From Saccharomonospora sp. NB11 (GTDB lineage: Bacteria; Actinomycetota; Actinomycetes; Mycobacteriales; Pseudonocardiaceae): a stretch of 64,000 bases of DNA. Every line of letters begins with the position of its first letter. Position 1 is the stretch's first letter. Below, piece by piece: positions 26,056 through 34,460 of this stretch. The position numbers and the translations under genes were made by a program. The notes under the pieces are model-generated. The model was not told where the DNA came from, did not search any database, and was given only the letters and a program-made list of their open reading frames with translations. The DNA lies in assembly GCF_015910535.1 (NCBI RefSeq), contig NZ_JACBJG010000008.1, positions 124,001 through 188,000 on the forward strand. Reading direction: 5' to 3'.

Positions 26056-27572
26056 CGGAGGTAGTGCCAATGCTGCGAGAAGTGGACCGTTTCGCCGATG
26101 CTGCGGCGCTGGCCCCGGTCCTCGGTGACTGGAGCGCCGGTGACGGGCCGCTCTACCGCAAGCTCTCCGCGGCTCTCGTCCGCGCCGTCGACGATGGTGC
26201 GCTCGGCTCGGGCGAGCGCCTGCCGTCGGAGCGCGAGCTGGCCAGGGTGCTGGCCGTGAGCCGAGCCACCGTCGTCGCCGCCTACGACGACCTCCGTGAT
26301 CGAGGAGTCGTCGAGCGCAGGCAGGGCAGCGGGACGAGGGTCAACGGTCGTCACAGGGTGCGTCGCAGCGACGGCCGCGTGCACGGCGGGCAGGGCACCG
26401 CGATCATGCAGCGGCTCATCGACGGTCCGGGTTCGTTGATCTCGTTGGGTCACGCCGCCGACGGCGGGCTCCCGGAGGTCGCCGACGCCGTGCGTGACGT
26501 CGCGGCTCACGAGCTGGACGACCTGCTCGCCGATCCCGGGTACCACCCGCGCGGCCTCCCGGGGTTGCGCACCGCCATCGCCGAGCACTACACCGCCACC
26601 GGGCTGCCCACCACACCGGACCAGGTGCTCGTCACCGCCGGTGCCCACCAGGCGTTGGTGCTGCTCGCCGAGATCTACCTCCGCAACGCCTCCGCCGTGG
26701 TGGTGGAGGCGCCGAGCTGGTCGCCGTGCCTGGACATCTTCCGGCAGCACGGGGTGCGGCTGATCCCGGTCGGTCTCGACGACGACGGCGACGACGGCAT
26801 CGACGTCCGGGCGCTCGCGTCCGCGCTCGCGACCGGTTCCCCGAGCCTGCTCTACGTCATGCCCAGCTTCCACAACCCCACCGGCCGCCTCATGTCGGCG
26901 ACCCGCAGGCGGCAGGTCGCCGAGCTCGCGGCCCGGTACGAGGTGGCGGTGGTCGAGGACAACGCCTACGAGGGCAGCCTGTTGTCCACGGAGGTGGAGA
27001 CGATGCCCGCCCCGCTCGCCGCGTACGCGCCCGCGTCCGCGGAGGTGGTGACGGTCGCCTCCCTGAAGGGGGTCTGGGCGGGTCTCCGGGTCGGCTGGAT
27101 GCGTGGTCCGGTCGGTGTCATCGAGCGGTGTGCCCGGCGCAAGGCCATGGCGGATCTCGGCAGTCCACTGCTCGATCAGGCGGTGGCCGCGAAGCTGGTG
27201 CCCCAGCTCGGCGAACTCCGCCGCTCCCGGTCGGCCGTGCGTCGTCAGCAGTGCGCGGAGCTGGAGCGACTGTTGCGCGAGACGCTGCCGGAATGGAGCT
27301 GGCGCACCCCCGACGGCGGGTTGTCGCTGTGGGTGCGCCTGCCCGGCGACCACAGCGCCGACGTCTTCGCGCAGCTCGCACTGCGGCACGGCGTCGAGGT
27401 GATTCCCGGATCGGCGATGGACCCCACCGGCGGGCACGACGCCTACTTCCGCATCCCGTTCCTGCGCCCGCCCGAGGTGCTCGCGGAACTGGTGGCCCGG
27501 CTCGCGTCCGCCTGGACCGAGCTGCAACGGCACGGCCCGCGCGAGGACCTGCCGTTGTGCCCGGTCGTCTGA
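26046..27572 (+). CDS. MocR family PLP-dependent transcriptional regulator
   Basis: 508 residues. An N-terminal GntR-type winged helix (about 35-105; GERLPSERELARVLAVSRATV) is fused to a fold-type I aminotransferase-like domain (about 130-495) with FHNPTG, the Asp in VVEDNAYEG and the PLP Lys341 in VASLKGVWAGLRVGW. The GTG at 26046 fits a leaderless transcript; an internal ATG at 26070 with GGAGG 8 nt upstream is a good alternative. Targets of this class include vitamin B6 or amino-acid metabolism. The divergent small membrane gene or a lost neighbour could be the target. Confidence 0.87.
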   Translation: MIGPEVVPMLREVDRFADAAALAPVLGDWSAGDGPLYRKLSAALVRAVDDGALGSGERLPSERELARVLAVSRATVVAAYDDLRDRGVVERRQGSGTRVNGRHRVRRSDGRVHGGQGTAIMQRLIDGPGSLISLGHAADGGLPEVADAVRDVAAHELDDLLADPGYHPRGLPGLRTAIAEHYTATGLPTTPDQVLVTAGAHQALVLLAEIYLRNASAVVVEAPSWSPCLDIFRQHGVRLIPVGLDDDGDDGIDVRALASALATGSPSLLYVMPSFHNPTGRLMSATRRRQVAELAARYEVAVVEDNAYEGSLLSTEVETMPAPLAAYAPASAEVVTVASLKGVWAGLRVGWMRGPVGVIERCARRKAMADLGSPLLDQAVAAKLVPQLGELRRSRSAVRRQQCAELERLLRETLPEWSWRTPDGGLSLWVRLPGDHSADVFAQLALRHGVEVIPGSAMDPTGGHDAYFRIPFLRPPEVLAELVARLASAWTELQRHGPREDLPLCPVV

Positions 27573-27916
27573 CGGCGCGCGGTCACCGCCAGCGGACGCG
27601 TAACAGCTTCGGCCAGTCGTCCACCAGCCCGGCGTCGCCCTCGACGTGCAACGACGCGAGCGGCGCGCGGTCGACCGGCCCCGGCGCGCCCGCCGCGAGT
27701 TCGGCGTCGAGGCGGTGGACGGTCGATGGCGTCGATCCACATGGTCACGTCCACAACCGGAAGAGTGACATGCGACACCGACAACGGCGCGTGACCCGGT
27801 CGTCGGATGCCACGGCGTCACGGCACCGGGACGAGGCCGTCGAGCGCGATCGTCGGCCATGCGTGGCTACACTGCGGGCGAATGCGCTGCGCGAGTGTCG
27901 CGAAAGGTCGGTCGAC
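27573..27916. other. Intergenic region with gene remnant and TetR promoter
   Basis: 344 bp. The first ~200 bp hold a coding-like but frame-shifted minus-strand segment (separate entry). Near the end, TACACT at 27868-27873 is a plausible -10 for the TetR gene with a leader of about 37 nt. Confidence 0.4.
27583..27784 (-). pseudogene. Possible frameshifted remnant of a short gene
   Basis: On the minus strand one frame starts at 27784 (VSHVTLPVVDVTMWIDAID) and loses coding character near 27727. From there the neighbouring frame reads convincingly (RLDAELAAGAPGPVDRAPL, then VEGDAGLVDDWPKLLRVRW) to a TGA at 27583-27585. Codon bias is good in both parts, so a single +1 slip would join them into a ~65-residue product. 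It could be a decayed gene, a sequence error or coincidence. I do not recognise the product. Confidence 0.35.
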
Positions 27917-28555
27917 GTGTCGGATCCCGGGGACGGTCATGGTTCGGCGGCCTCGTCGAGCCCGGCTCCGACGTTCATCGAACAGGCACGTCGGCGACAG
28001 ATCATCGCCAGCACGATCGAACTGATCTCACAACAGGGCTACGCGGGCACGTCCCTGGCGGCCATAGCCGCGCACGCCGGGATCTCGAAGGCGGCGGTCC
28101 TGTACCACTTCGGATCGAAGGCCCAGCTCGCCGAGGCCACGCTGTCCGACGTGTTCGACCGGTTCGCCGCCCACGTGTGGACGCGGGTGGAACGCGAGAC
28201 CGACCCGACCGCCCGGCTGCTGGCCTACGTCCGCGCGATGATCGGCTACCAGCGCGAGCACCGCACCCACGTCCGGTTGATCACCGAGGTGCTGCTCGAC
28301 GACCGCGGGGGCACGCGGATGCGCCAACCCGGTCAGCACGACCGCCGGGGCCGCTGGCGGGCGCTCGCCGAGTTGCTGCGCCGCGGTCAGCAGGCGGGAG
28401 CGTTCCGGTCGTTCGACGTCCGCAGCGTCTCGCTGATCATCGGCGGTGCGATCGACAACCTCGTGGCGCACTGGCTGGCCGACCCGGAGCTCGACCTGGA
28501 CACGGCGACGAGGGAACTCGAAACGTTCGTGCTCACGGCCGTCGAGGCGCGCTGA
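27917..28555 (+). CDS. TetR/AcrR family regulator
   Basis: 212 residues from a GTG at 27917 (AAAGG upstream). The helix-turn-helix spans about 20-70 (RRRQIIASTIELISQQGYAG, TSLAAIAAHAGISKAAVLYHFGSK). The C-terminal ligand domain includes VRLITEVLLDD and FDVRSVSLIIGGAIDNLVAHW. It converges on the FAD monooxygenase with a 23-bp overlap of 3' ends. That gene carries a TetR-like palindrome in its promoter, so this regulator is a good candidate for controlling it. Confidence 0.87.
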   Translation: MSDPGDGHGSAASSSPAPTFIEQARRRQIIASTIELISQQGYAGTSLAAIAAHAGISKAAVLYHFGSKAQLAEATLSDVFDRFAAHVWTRVERETDPTARLLAYVRAMIGYQREHRTHVRLITEVLLDDRGGTRMRQPGQHDRRGRWRALAELLRRGQQAGAFRSFDVRSVSLIIGGAIDNLVAHWLADPELDLDTATRELETFVLTAVEAR

Positions 28556-29783
28556 CGCGCCGGGCCAGGCGCGGGGGACGCTCGCGGACCAGGCCCATCC
28601 CACCGACGTAGGCCGTCATCGTCTGCACCAGGGCGCTGCGGCCGGCCAGCCGCAACGGCGTGGGGACGCCGCGGAGGGTGCCGTCGAGCGCGGGCCGCAG
28701 CAGTGTCTCGTGCTCGGTGTGCTGGGTCCGCTGTGTGAACGTCGTGGGCAGGCTGCGGCGGCGCTGCACCGCCGCCAGCTCCGCCGTCGTGACCGTGCCA
28801 CGGTCGCGGAGCGGTCCGGCGAGCAGCCGCCCGGCGGCCACGGCGTCGGCGACGGCGAGGTTGACCCCGACACCGCCGACGGGCGACATGGCGTGCGCGG
28901 CGTCACCGAGACACAGCAACCCCGGCCGGTACCACCGGCGTAGTCGGTTCATCTGCACCCGCAGCAGCTTCACGTCGTCCCACGACTTCACCGCGTCCGT
29001 GACGTCCGAATCGACTCCCAGCAGCCGACGCAGGTGGTCGCGGAAGGCGTCGAGTCCCGCCGCGCGCCGTTGAGTATCCGTCCCTTGTGGAATGAGATAG
29101 GCCACCTGCGCGTACGTGGCACGATCCATGCTCACCGCCGCACCACCGGCCTCGAAGTGCGCCATCACGGCGCCCCGTGCGTCGCCGACCGGCGCGGGCA
29201 GCCGCACCTGCCAGACGTCCATCGGCACGGGGAATCGACGAGGGTGCAATCCCGCCGCCGCCCGCACCACGGAGTCGCGACCGTCGCAGGCGAGGACGAG
29301 TTCGGCGCGCAGCTCGCCTTCGCCGTCGGCGTCGCGGTAGCGGACCCCGCGCACACGCCGTCGACCGTCGGCGTCTTCGTCGACCAGCAGGCCGGTGACC
29401 GCGGTCGAGCGACGCAGGGTGAACCCGGGTTCCTCGGAGGCCGCGTCGGCGAGCAGGTCCAGAAAGTCGCCTTGGGGGACCATCGCGATGTGGTCGTACG
29501 GCGCACGCAGGCGGCTGAAGTCGGCGAGGACGATGCTCTCGTCGCCGATGCGCACCCGCATGCGTTCGAGTCGCCCCGCGGGCAGCGCGGCGAATCGCTC
29601 GCCCAGGCCGAGTTCGTCGAGCAACCGAAGCGTCGACGGATGAACCGTGTCGCCACGGAAGTCGCGGAGGAAGTCGGCGTGTTTCTCCAGCACCGTCACG
29701 TCGATGCCCGCTCGGGCCAACAACAGGGCGACCGTCAGGCCGGCGGGACCACCGCCGACGACACAGCACGTCGTAGCGTCCAC
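28533..29783 (-). CDS. FAD-dependent aromatic-ring monooxygenase (PheA/TfdB-like)
   Basis: 416 residues. FAD-binding motifs of group A flavoprotein monooxygenases are clear: GGGPAGLTVALLLARAG at 9-25, DG in LACDGRDSVVRAAAG, and GD in LLCLGDAAHAMSPVGGVGVN. There is no thioredoxin-like C-terminal domain. Related enzymes hydroxylate phenols or modify antibiotics and polyketides. The GTG start at 29783 is leaderless: TAGTCT lies 6 nt upstream and ACCGATCGGT immediately before it. Confidence 0.88.
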   Translation of the reverse strand: MDATTCCVVGGGPAGLTVALLLARAGIDVTVLEKHADFLRDFRGDTVHPSTLRLLDELGLGERFAALPAGRLERMRVRIGDESIVLADFSRLRAPYDHIAMVPQGDFLDLLADAASEEPGFTLRRSTAVTGLLVDEDADGRRRVRGVRYRDADGEGELRAELVLACDGRDSVVRAAAGLHPRRFPVPMDVWQVRLPAPVGDARGAVMAHFEAGGAAVSMDRATYAQVAYLIPQGTDTQRRAAGLDAFRDHLRRLLGVDSDVTDAVKSWDDVKLLRVQMNRLRRWYRPGLLCLGDAAHAMSPVGGVGVNLAVADAVAAGRLLAGPLRDRGTVTTAELAAVQRRRSLPTTFTQRTQHTEHETLLRPALDGTLRGVPTPLRLAGRSALVQTMTAYVGGMGLVRERPPRLARRVSAPRRP

Positions 29784-29805
29784 GAACCGAGACTAACCGA
29801 TCGGT
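29784..29805 (-). promoter_or_regulatory. Leaderless -10 plus TetR-like palindrome
   Basis: ACCGATCGGT (29796-29805) is a perfect 10-bp palindrome directly upstream of TAGTCT (29795-29790, minus strand), which is six nt from the GTG. The palindrome would block RNA polymerase and matches many TetR-family half-sites. Confidence 0.6.
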
Positions 29806-29899
29806 CAAACATCTGATCGCACGGTCAGTCCGCGGGACGACGGTACCGTGAAATCGACACGATCGAGGATGTCGGGAACAGGCGGGGAGCGTGGTCGCG

Positions 29900-31018
29900 A
29901 TGAGAGCTGCGATGGGTGTGCTGGCCGGGTTCGGTCTGCTCGCCACGGCGAGCGCGGCGGTGGCCGGGTCGCGGATCGTGACGGCGTTGGGCGCGCGTCC
30001 TGATCCGGAGAGCGTGCGCTCGTCGCCGCAGTACCGCGACGGCACCTTCCACAACGCCCGCCCCGCACGCTGGTTGCCCCGGGGTAGCACCCGCGACGCC
30101 CTCCGCGAGATGGTGACGGCCCCGCAGCCACGGAAACCGGAGGGACCGGTGCCGCTCGTGCCTCCGACGCCCGCTCCGGCGGACGGGCTGCACGTCACGT
30201 GGTTCGGCCACGCCTCGTCGCTCGTGGAGCTCGACGGTGTCCGCGTCTTGCTCGACCCTGTGTGGAGCGACCGCGCCTCGCCCGCGTCGTTCGTGGGTCC
30301 GCGACGGCTGCATCCCGTCCCGCACCGCCTCGTCGATCTGCCGCGTCTCGACGCGATCGTGATCTCGCACGACCACTACGACCACCTCGACCTGCCCACC
30401 GTGCGCGCGCTCGTGCAGGTGCAGTCGGCGCCGTTCGTGGTGCCGCTCGGCGTGGGTGCGCACCTCCGGGCGTGGGACGTGCCGGAGGAGCGCATCGTGG
30501 AACTCGACTGGCACCAGTCGGCGTCGCTCGGGGCGCTCACGATCACCGCGACCCCGGCCCAGCACTTCTCGGGCCGCGCCTTCACCCGCAACACCACACT
30601 GTGGGCGTCGTGGGTGCTGGCCGTAGACCGGCCGACGCGACGCCGGGTGTTCTACAGCGGCGACACCGGGTACTGCGAGGCGTTCGCCGACATCGGTCGG
30701 GACCACGGACCGTTCGACCTCACACTCGTCCAGATCGGCGCGTACGCCAAGGGCTGGCCCGACATCCACATGACGCCGGAGGAAGGTGTGGCCACGCACC
30801 GTGACGTTCGTGGTGGGCTGCTCGTGCCGGTGCACTGGGGCACCTTCAACCTCGCGCCGCACGGGTGGGCCGAGCCCGTGGAGCGGCTGCTGCGCGCGGC
30901 CGAGGCCGACGGCGTGGCCGTGGTGGTGCCGCGTCCGGGGGAGCGGATCGACGTCGCCGCGCCGCAGGCCCGGACGGCTCGACACTGGTGGCGGGAGCTG
31001 GTCGCAGCCGACGCGTGA
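29900..31018 (+). CDS. MBL-fold metallo-hydrolase (NAPE-PLD/UlaG-like), membrane anchored
   Basis: 372 residues from the ATG at 29900 (GGGGAG ten nt upstream; GTG at 29891 is possible). An uncleaved or cleaved N-terminal hydrophobic segment (AAMGVLAGFGLLATASAAVAG) is followed by an MBL domain: WFGHASSLVEL, the metal-binding SHDHYDHLD, the later His in PAQHFSGR, Asp in YSGDTGYC and PVHWGTF. This pattern matches NAPE-PLD-like phosphodiesterases. The physiological substrate is unknown; a lipid-linked role at the membrane is plausible. Confidence 0.85.
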   Translation: MRAAMGVLAGFGLLATASAAVAGSRIVTALGARPDPESVRSSPQYRDGTFHNARPARWLPRGSTRDALREMVTAPQPRKPEGPVPLVPPTPAPADGLHVTWFGHASSLVELDGVRVLLDPVWSDRASPASFVGPRRLHPVPHRLVDLPRLDAIVISHDHYDHLDLPTVRALVQVQSAPFVVPLGVGAHLRAWDVPEERIVELDWHQSASLGALTITATPAQHFSGRAFTRNTTLWASWVLAVDRPTRRRVFYSGDTGYCEAFADIGRDHGPFDLTLVQIGAYAKGWPDIHMTPEEGVATHRDVRGGLLVPVHWGTFNLAPHGWAEPVERLLRAAEADGVAVVVPRPGERIDVAAPQARTARHWWRELVAADA

Positions 31019-31102
31019 TCGGTCGCCCGGGCGGCGCATGATCACCCCGAGTGACCGGGCAGGATGCCCATCACCTGTCCGTGTTCTCGAAGGGGTCACT
31101 CC

Positions 31103-32242
31103 ATGTCGCGTCGCGCCGTCGTTGCGGTGCTCGGTACCGCCGCACTCGTCGCCGCGTGTTCGTCGCCCGACTCGTCGCCGGAGCCGAGGTCCGACCATGC
31201 CTCGACACCGGCTCCGAGCGAGCCGTCGTCGTTCACCGTGGTGGCCACCGGCGACATCCTGATCCACCCGGAACTCACCGAGCAGGCCGCCGCCGACGCC
31301 GCCGCCGCAGGACAGGGCGGTCCGGACGAGTTCGACTACGCACCCCTGCTCGACGGAGTGCGCCCCGTGGTCTCGGACGCCGACCTCGCGTTGTGTCACC
31401 TGGAGGTACCGCTCGCGCGGGACGGCGGCACCTATTCCGGGTACCCGCAGTTCATCGCGCCGCCCGAGTTGGCGGAAGGGCTCGCGGTCACCGGGTACGA
31501 CGGGTGCTCCACCGCCTCCAACCACACGCTCGACCACGGTGTCGACGGTGTCGTGAGCACGCTGGACGCGCTCGACGACGCAGGGCTCCGGCACACCGGG
31601 TCGGCGCGCGATGCGGAGGAAGCGGGCACCCCGCTGATCTACGACGTCGACGGTGTCTCGGTCGGTCACGTCTCCTACACGTTCGGATTCAACGGGTTCG
31701 AGCTGCCCGACGACAAGCCGTGGCTGTCCAACCCGTTGGCCGACGCCGAGGCGCTGGTGGCCGAGGCCGAGGCGGCGAAGCAGGCCGGCGCCGAGGTCGT
31801 CATCGCGAGTGTCCATTGGGGACAGGAGTACGTGCACGAGGCGACTCCCGAGCAGGAGGCGCTCGCCCGGCGCCTCGCTTCGGAGGAGTCGATCGACCTC
31901 GTGTTGGGGCATCACGCGCACGTGGTCCAGCCGATCGAGAAGGTCGGCGACACCTGGGTCGCCTACGGGCTCGGCAACTCGGTGGCCCGGCACGCCGAAC
32001 CCCTGGGCGTGTCGGAGGAGGGCATCGCGGCCCGCTTCACGTTCGTGGAGCAGGACGGCGACTGGTCGGTCGAGCGGGCGGAGTACGTGCCCACGCTCGT
32101 CGAGCTCGGCCCGCCGATCCGGCTCGTCGACCTCACCACGGCGGAGGCGACCCAGCGCCGGAACGAAGCGCTCGACCGGACCGACGAGATCGTGCTGAGC
32201 CGTGGCGGAGCCGAGGACGGCCTCACCCGTCCCGGTGCGTGA
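31103..32242 (+). CDS. CapA-family metallophosphatase lipoprotein
   Basis: 379 residues from the ATG at 31103 (AAGGGG upstream). The lipobox is LVAAC at about 15-19, so it is membrane-tethered outside the cell. The CapA/PGA_cap fold is evident: VVATGDILIHPEL with the metal Asp, CHLEVPLA, ASNHTLDHGVDG with the Asn-His pair, ASVHWGQEYV and VLGHHAHVVQPIE. CapA proteins are linked to poly-gamma-glutamate capsule assembly, but stand-alone actinobacterial members have unknown substrates. No capB/C genes are present. Confidence 0.85.
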   Translation: MSRRAVVAVLGTAALVAACSSPDSSPEPRSDHASTPAPSEPSSFTVVATGDILIHPELTEQAAADAAAAGQGGPDEFDYAPLLDGVRPVVSDADLALCHLEVPLARDGGTYSGYPQFIAPPELAEGLAVTGYDGCSTASNHTLDHGVDGVVSTLDALDDAGLRHTGSARDAEEAGTPLIYDVDGVSVGHVSYTFGFNGFELPDDKPWLSNPLADAEALVAEAEAAKQAGAEVVIASVHWGQEYVHEATPEQEALARRLASEESIDLVLGHHAHVVQPIEKVGDTWVAYGLGNSVARHAEPLGVSEEGIAARFTFVEQDGDWSVERAEYVPTLVELGPPIRLVDLTTAEATQRRNEALDRTDEIVLSRGGAEDGLTRPGA

Positions 32243-32398
32243 GGAGCCGAGAGGCCGGCGCGGAGTCGGAAATGTGTGCGTGACCAGGGTGATCCCGTCA
32301 CATAACGGGCGTGTGGCTGCTAGCCTGATCGCTCGTCAGGGGGAGGACGGCCACGGACGGTGACGGTAACGATGTCGGCGTCCGGTGAAGGGGACGTG

Positions 32399-32905
32399 AT
32401 GTCGGAAGGGGCACCCGGCGTGCTGCGGCTGCGCGCGCCGAAGAACGCGATCGACCGGCGCGCCCGGCCCTGGTGGTGGACACAGTGGGCGCTCGTGCTG
32501 GTGCCAATCTTCGTGACGCTTGGAGCGCTCGCGTGGCTGTTGCCCCCGGCGCGCTCGTGGCTGCTGCTCGCGCTGGTGGTGCTCGCCGTCCCGACCGTCC
32601 CGGCGGCGGTGTTCCTGCCGCTGTGGTGGTACCGCGTGCACCGCTGGGAGATCACCGAGGACGCCGTGTACACCCGGAAGGGACGCGTCTGGCGGGAATG
32701 GCGTGTCGCGCCGATGTCCCGCATCCAGACGGTCGACATCCAGCGCGGCCCGGTGGAGCAGTTGTTCGGGCTCGCGACGGTCACGGTGACCACGGCGTCG
32801 GCCAAGGGCGCCGTCACGATCCCGGGTCTCGATCACGAGCTCGCCGCCGAACTCGTCGACCAGCTCACCCGCACCACACAGGCCACGCCGGGTGACGCGA
32901 CATGA
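32399..32905 (+). CDS. Bacterial PH-domain membrane protein (YdbS-like)
   Basis: 168 residues from the ATG at 32399 (GAAGGGGAC upstream; earlier GTG/ATG codons at 32360 and 32372 lack a ribosome site). Two transmembrane helices (about 32-52 and 56-76) precede a bPH_2 domain (HRWEITEDAVYTRKGRVWRE to SRIQTVDIQRGPVEQLFGL). It overlaps the downstream YdbT-like gene by 4 bp. In Bacillus subtilis the YdbS/YdbT pair contributes to resistance to certain bacteriocins; the role in actinobacteria is undefined. Confidence 0.82.
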   Translation: MSEGAPGVLRLRAPKNAIDRRARPWWWTQWALVLVPIFVTLGALAWLLPPARSWLLLALVVLAVPTVPAAVFLPLWWYRVHRWEITEDAVYTRKGRVWREWRVAPMSRIQTVDIQRGPVEQLFGLATVTVTTASAKGAVTIPGLDHELAAELVDQLTRTTQATPGDAT

Positions 32906-34425
32906 CGACCGACGACGTCGTGCGCGACGACGACGGGTGGCGGAGGCTCGACCGCCGGACGATCGGCCTGACCGCGGTGCGGTGTCTGGGCAGTGCCGTC
33001 GTCGCGGGCGTCCCGGCCACCTTCTGGGTGAGCAGGGCACTTCCCTTCTGGGGTGCGCTCGGTGTCGTGCTGGGTGCTGCGGCCGTCTTCGTCGGGGCGG
33101 CAGCCCTGATCGACCGCGTGCGCTGGACGCGGACGCGCTATCGCGTGCTGCCCGACCGCTTCGAGCTGCACAAGGGCATCGTCGTGCGCTCGCGGCGATC
33201 GCTGCAGCGGGAGCGCATCCGTACCGTCGACATCACCGCCTCGCCGCTGTTGCGGCTGTTCCGCGTGGTGCGTGTGGACATCGGCACGGGCGAGCAGGCC
33301 AGCGGTGACACCAGCCCGCTGCTGTTGAACCCGGTGAGCCGAGCCGAGGCCGAGTCGTTGCGCAGAACGCTGCTCGACCGCGAGACGACGGGCGAGGCCG
33401 TGGTCACCGACGACGGCACGCTGTCGACGTTCGACCTCTCCTGGGTGCGTTACGCGCCCATGTCCTTCGCGACCCCGTTGCTGGGGGCGGCGGCCTTCGG
33501 CCTCACGTTGCAGGTCGCCGAGTGGTTCGGCATGCAGACCGACGTCGTGCTGTGGGCGCTGCGGTTGCTCGACGACCTCCCGCTCGTGGTGGCGATTCTG
33601 CTGCTGGTGGCCGTCGGACTCGTCATCGGAGTGATCGCGTCGTCGGCGTTGTTCGTCGAGATGTGGTGGCAGTACCGGTTGGAGCGCGAACCGGGAGGCA
33701 CGCTGCGCGTGCGACGGGGACTGCTCACCACCCGGTCGATCTCCGTGGAGGAACGCCGACTGCGTGGCATCGAGGTGGTGGAGCCGCTCGGCAACCGCCT
33801 CGCGGGCGCGGCCCGCATCGACGCAGTGGCCACGGGCATGCAGCGCAGTCGGGACGAGAAGGCCGACCACAAGACGCTCCTGCCCGCCGCACCTCGGGCG
33901 CTCGCGTCCCGGATCGGCGCCGTGGTGCTGCGGGAGGCGGTCTCACCCACCGACGCCGTGCGGCTGCGGTCCCACCCGAGGGCGGCGCTCGGCCGCCGGG
34001 TCCGCTGGGCGCTGCTGGCCGTCGCGGCGGTGGTGCTCCCGCTCGTCGTTCTCGGTGTCACGCTCACGTCCGTGCTGACACACGCCGCGTGGATCGCCGC
34101 GCTCGTGCTCCTGCCGGTGGCGGTGGCACTGGCGTACGAGGCGTACCGCGGTCTCGGACACGGGCTCAGCGGCGACTACCTCGTGACCCGTCACGGCGCG
34201 GTGCGCCGCACCACCGTCGCCCTGCAACGCTCGGGCGTCATCGGGTTGACCGTCCGACAGTCGGTGTTCCAGCGGCGGCGGGGGTTGCTGACGATCACCG
34301 CCACCACGGCGGCCGGGTCGCAGGGGTACTCGGCCTACGACGTCGCCGAGCACGACGGACTGGCGTTCGCCGAGCAGGCCGTCCCGGGACTGCTCACCCC
34401 GTTCCTGGAGCGCGTCGAGAACTGA
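32902..34425 (+). CDS. Multi-PH-domain membrane protein (YdbT-like)
   Basis: 507 residues with paired transmembrane helices alternating with three bPH_2 domains: about 75-160 (RYRVLPDRFELHKGIVVRS, RIRTVDITASPLLRLFRVVR), 265-350 (EREPGGTLRVRRGLLTTRSI), and 425-495 (GDYLVTRHGAVRRTTVALQ). Helix pairs lie near 30-60, 200-250 and 375-415. This is the classic YdbT architecture. With the YdbS-like partner it forms a two-gene transcript and presumably a membrane complex. Confidence 0.85.
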   Translation: MTTDDVVRDDDGWRRLDRRTIGLTAVRCLGSAVVAGVPATFWVSRALPFWGALGVVLGAAAVFVGAAALIDRVRWTRTRYRVLPDRFELHKGIVVRSRRSLQRERIRTVDITASPLLRLFRVVRVDIGTGEQASGDTSPLLLNPVSRAEAESLRRTLLDRETTGEAVVTDDGTLSTFDLSWVRYAPMSFATPLLGAAAFGLTLQVAEWFGMQTDVVLWALRLLDDLPLVVAILLLVAVGLVIGVIASSALFVEMWWQYRLEREPGGTLRVRRGLLTTRSISVEERRLRGIEVVEPLGNRLAGAARIDAVATGMQRSRDEKADHKTLLPAAPRALASRIGAVVLREAVSPTDAVRLRSHPRAALGRRVRWALLAVAAVVLPLVVLGVTLTSVLTHAAWIAALVLLPVAVALAYEAYRGLGHGLSGDYLVTRHGAVRRTTVALQRSGVIGLTVRQSVFQRRRGLLTITATTAAGSQGYSAYDVAEHDGLAFAEQAVPGLLTPFLERVEN

Positions 34426-34448
34426 TCCGCCGGCGTCGCCTTCGCGGC

Positions 34449-34460
34449 TAGGGTGCGCTC
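34449..34460 (+). promoter_or_regulatory. -10 element for leaderless aminotransferase transcript
   Basis: TAGGGT (34449-34454), six nt, ATG at 34461. No ribosome site. Confidence 0.6.

Noticed and set aside
26726-27916. Long plus-strand extension of the TetR frame back through the MocR gene
   Set aside because: Translation in that part is Arg/Ala-rich noise in another frame of MocR; true start is GTG at 27917.
29825-31993. Long minus-strand open frame opposite the MBL and CapA genes
   Set aside because: No domain signatures; plus-strand genes are certain.
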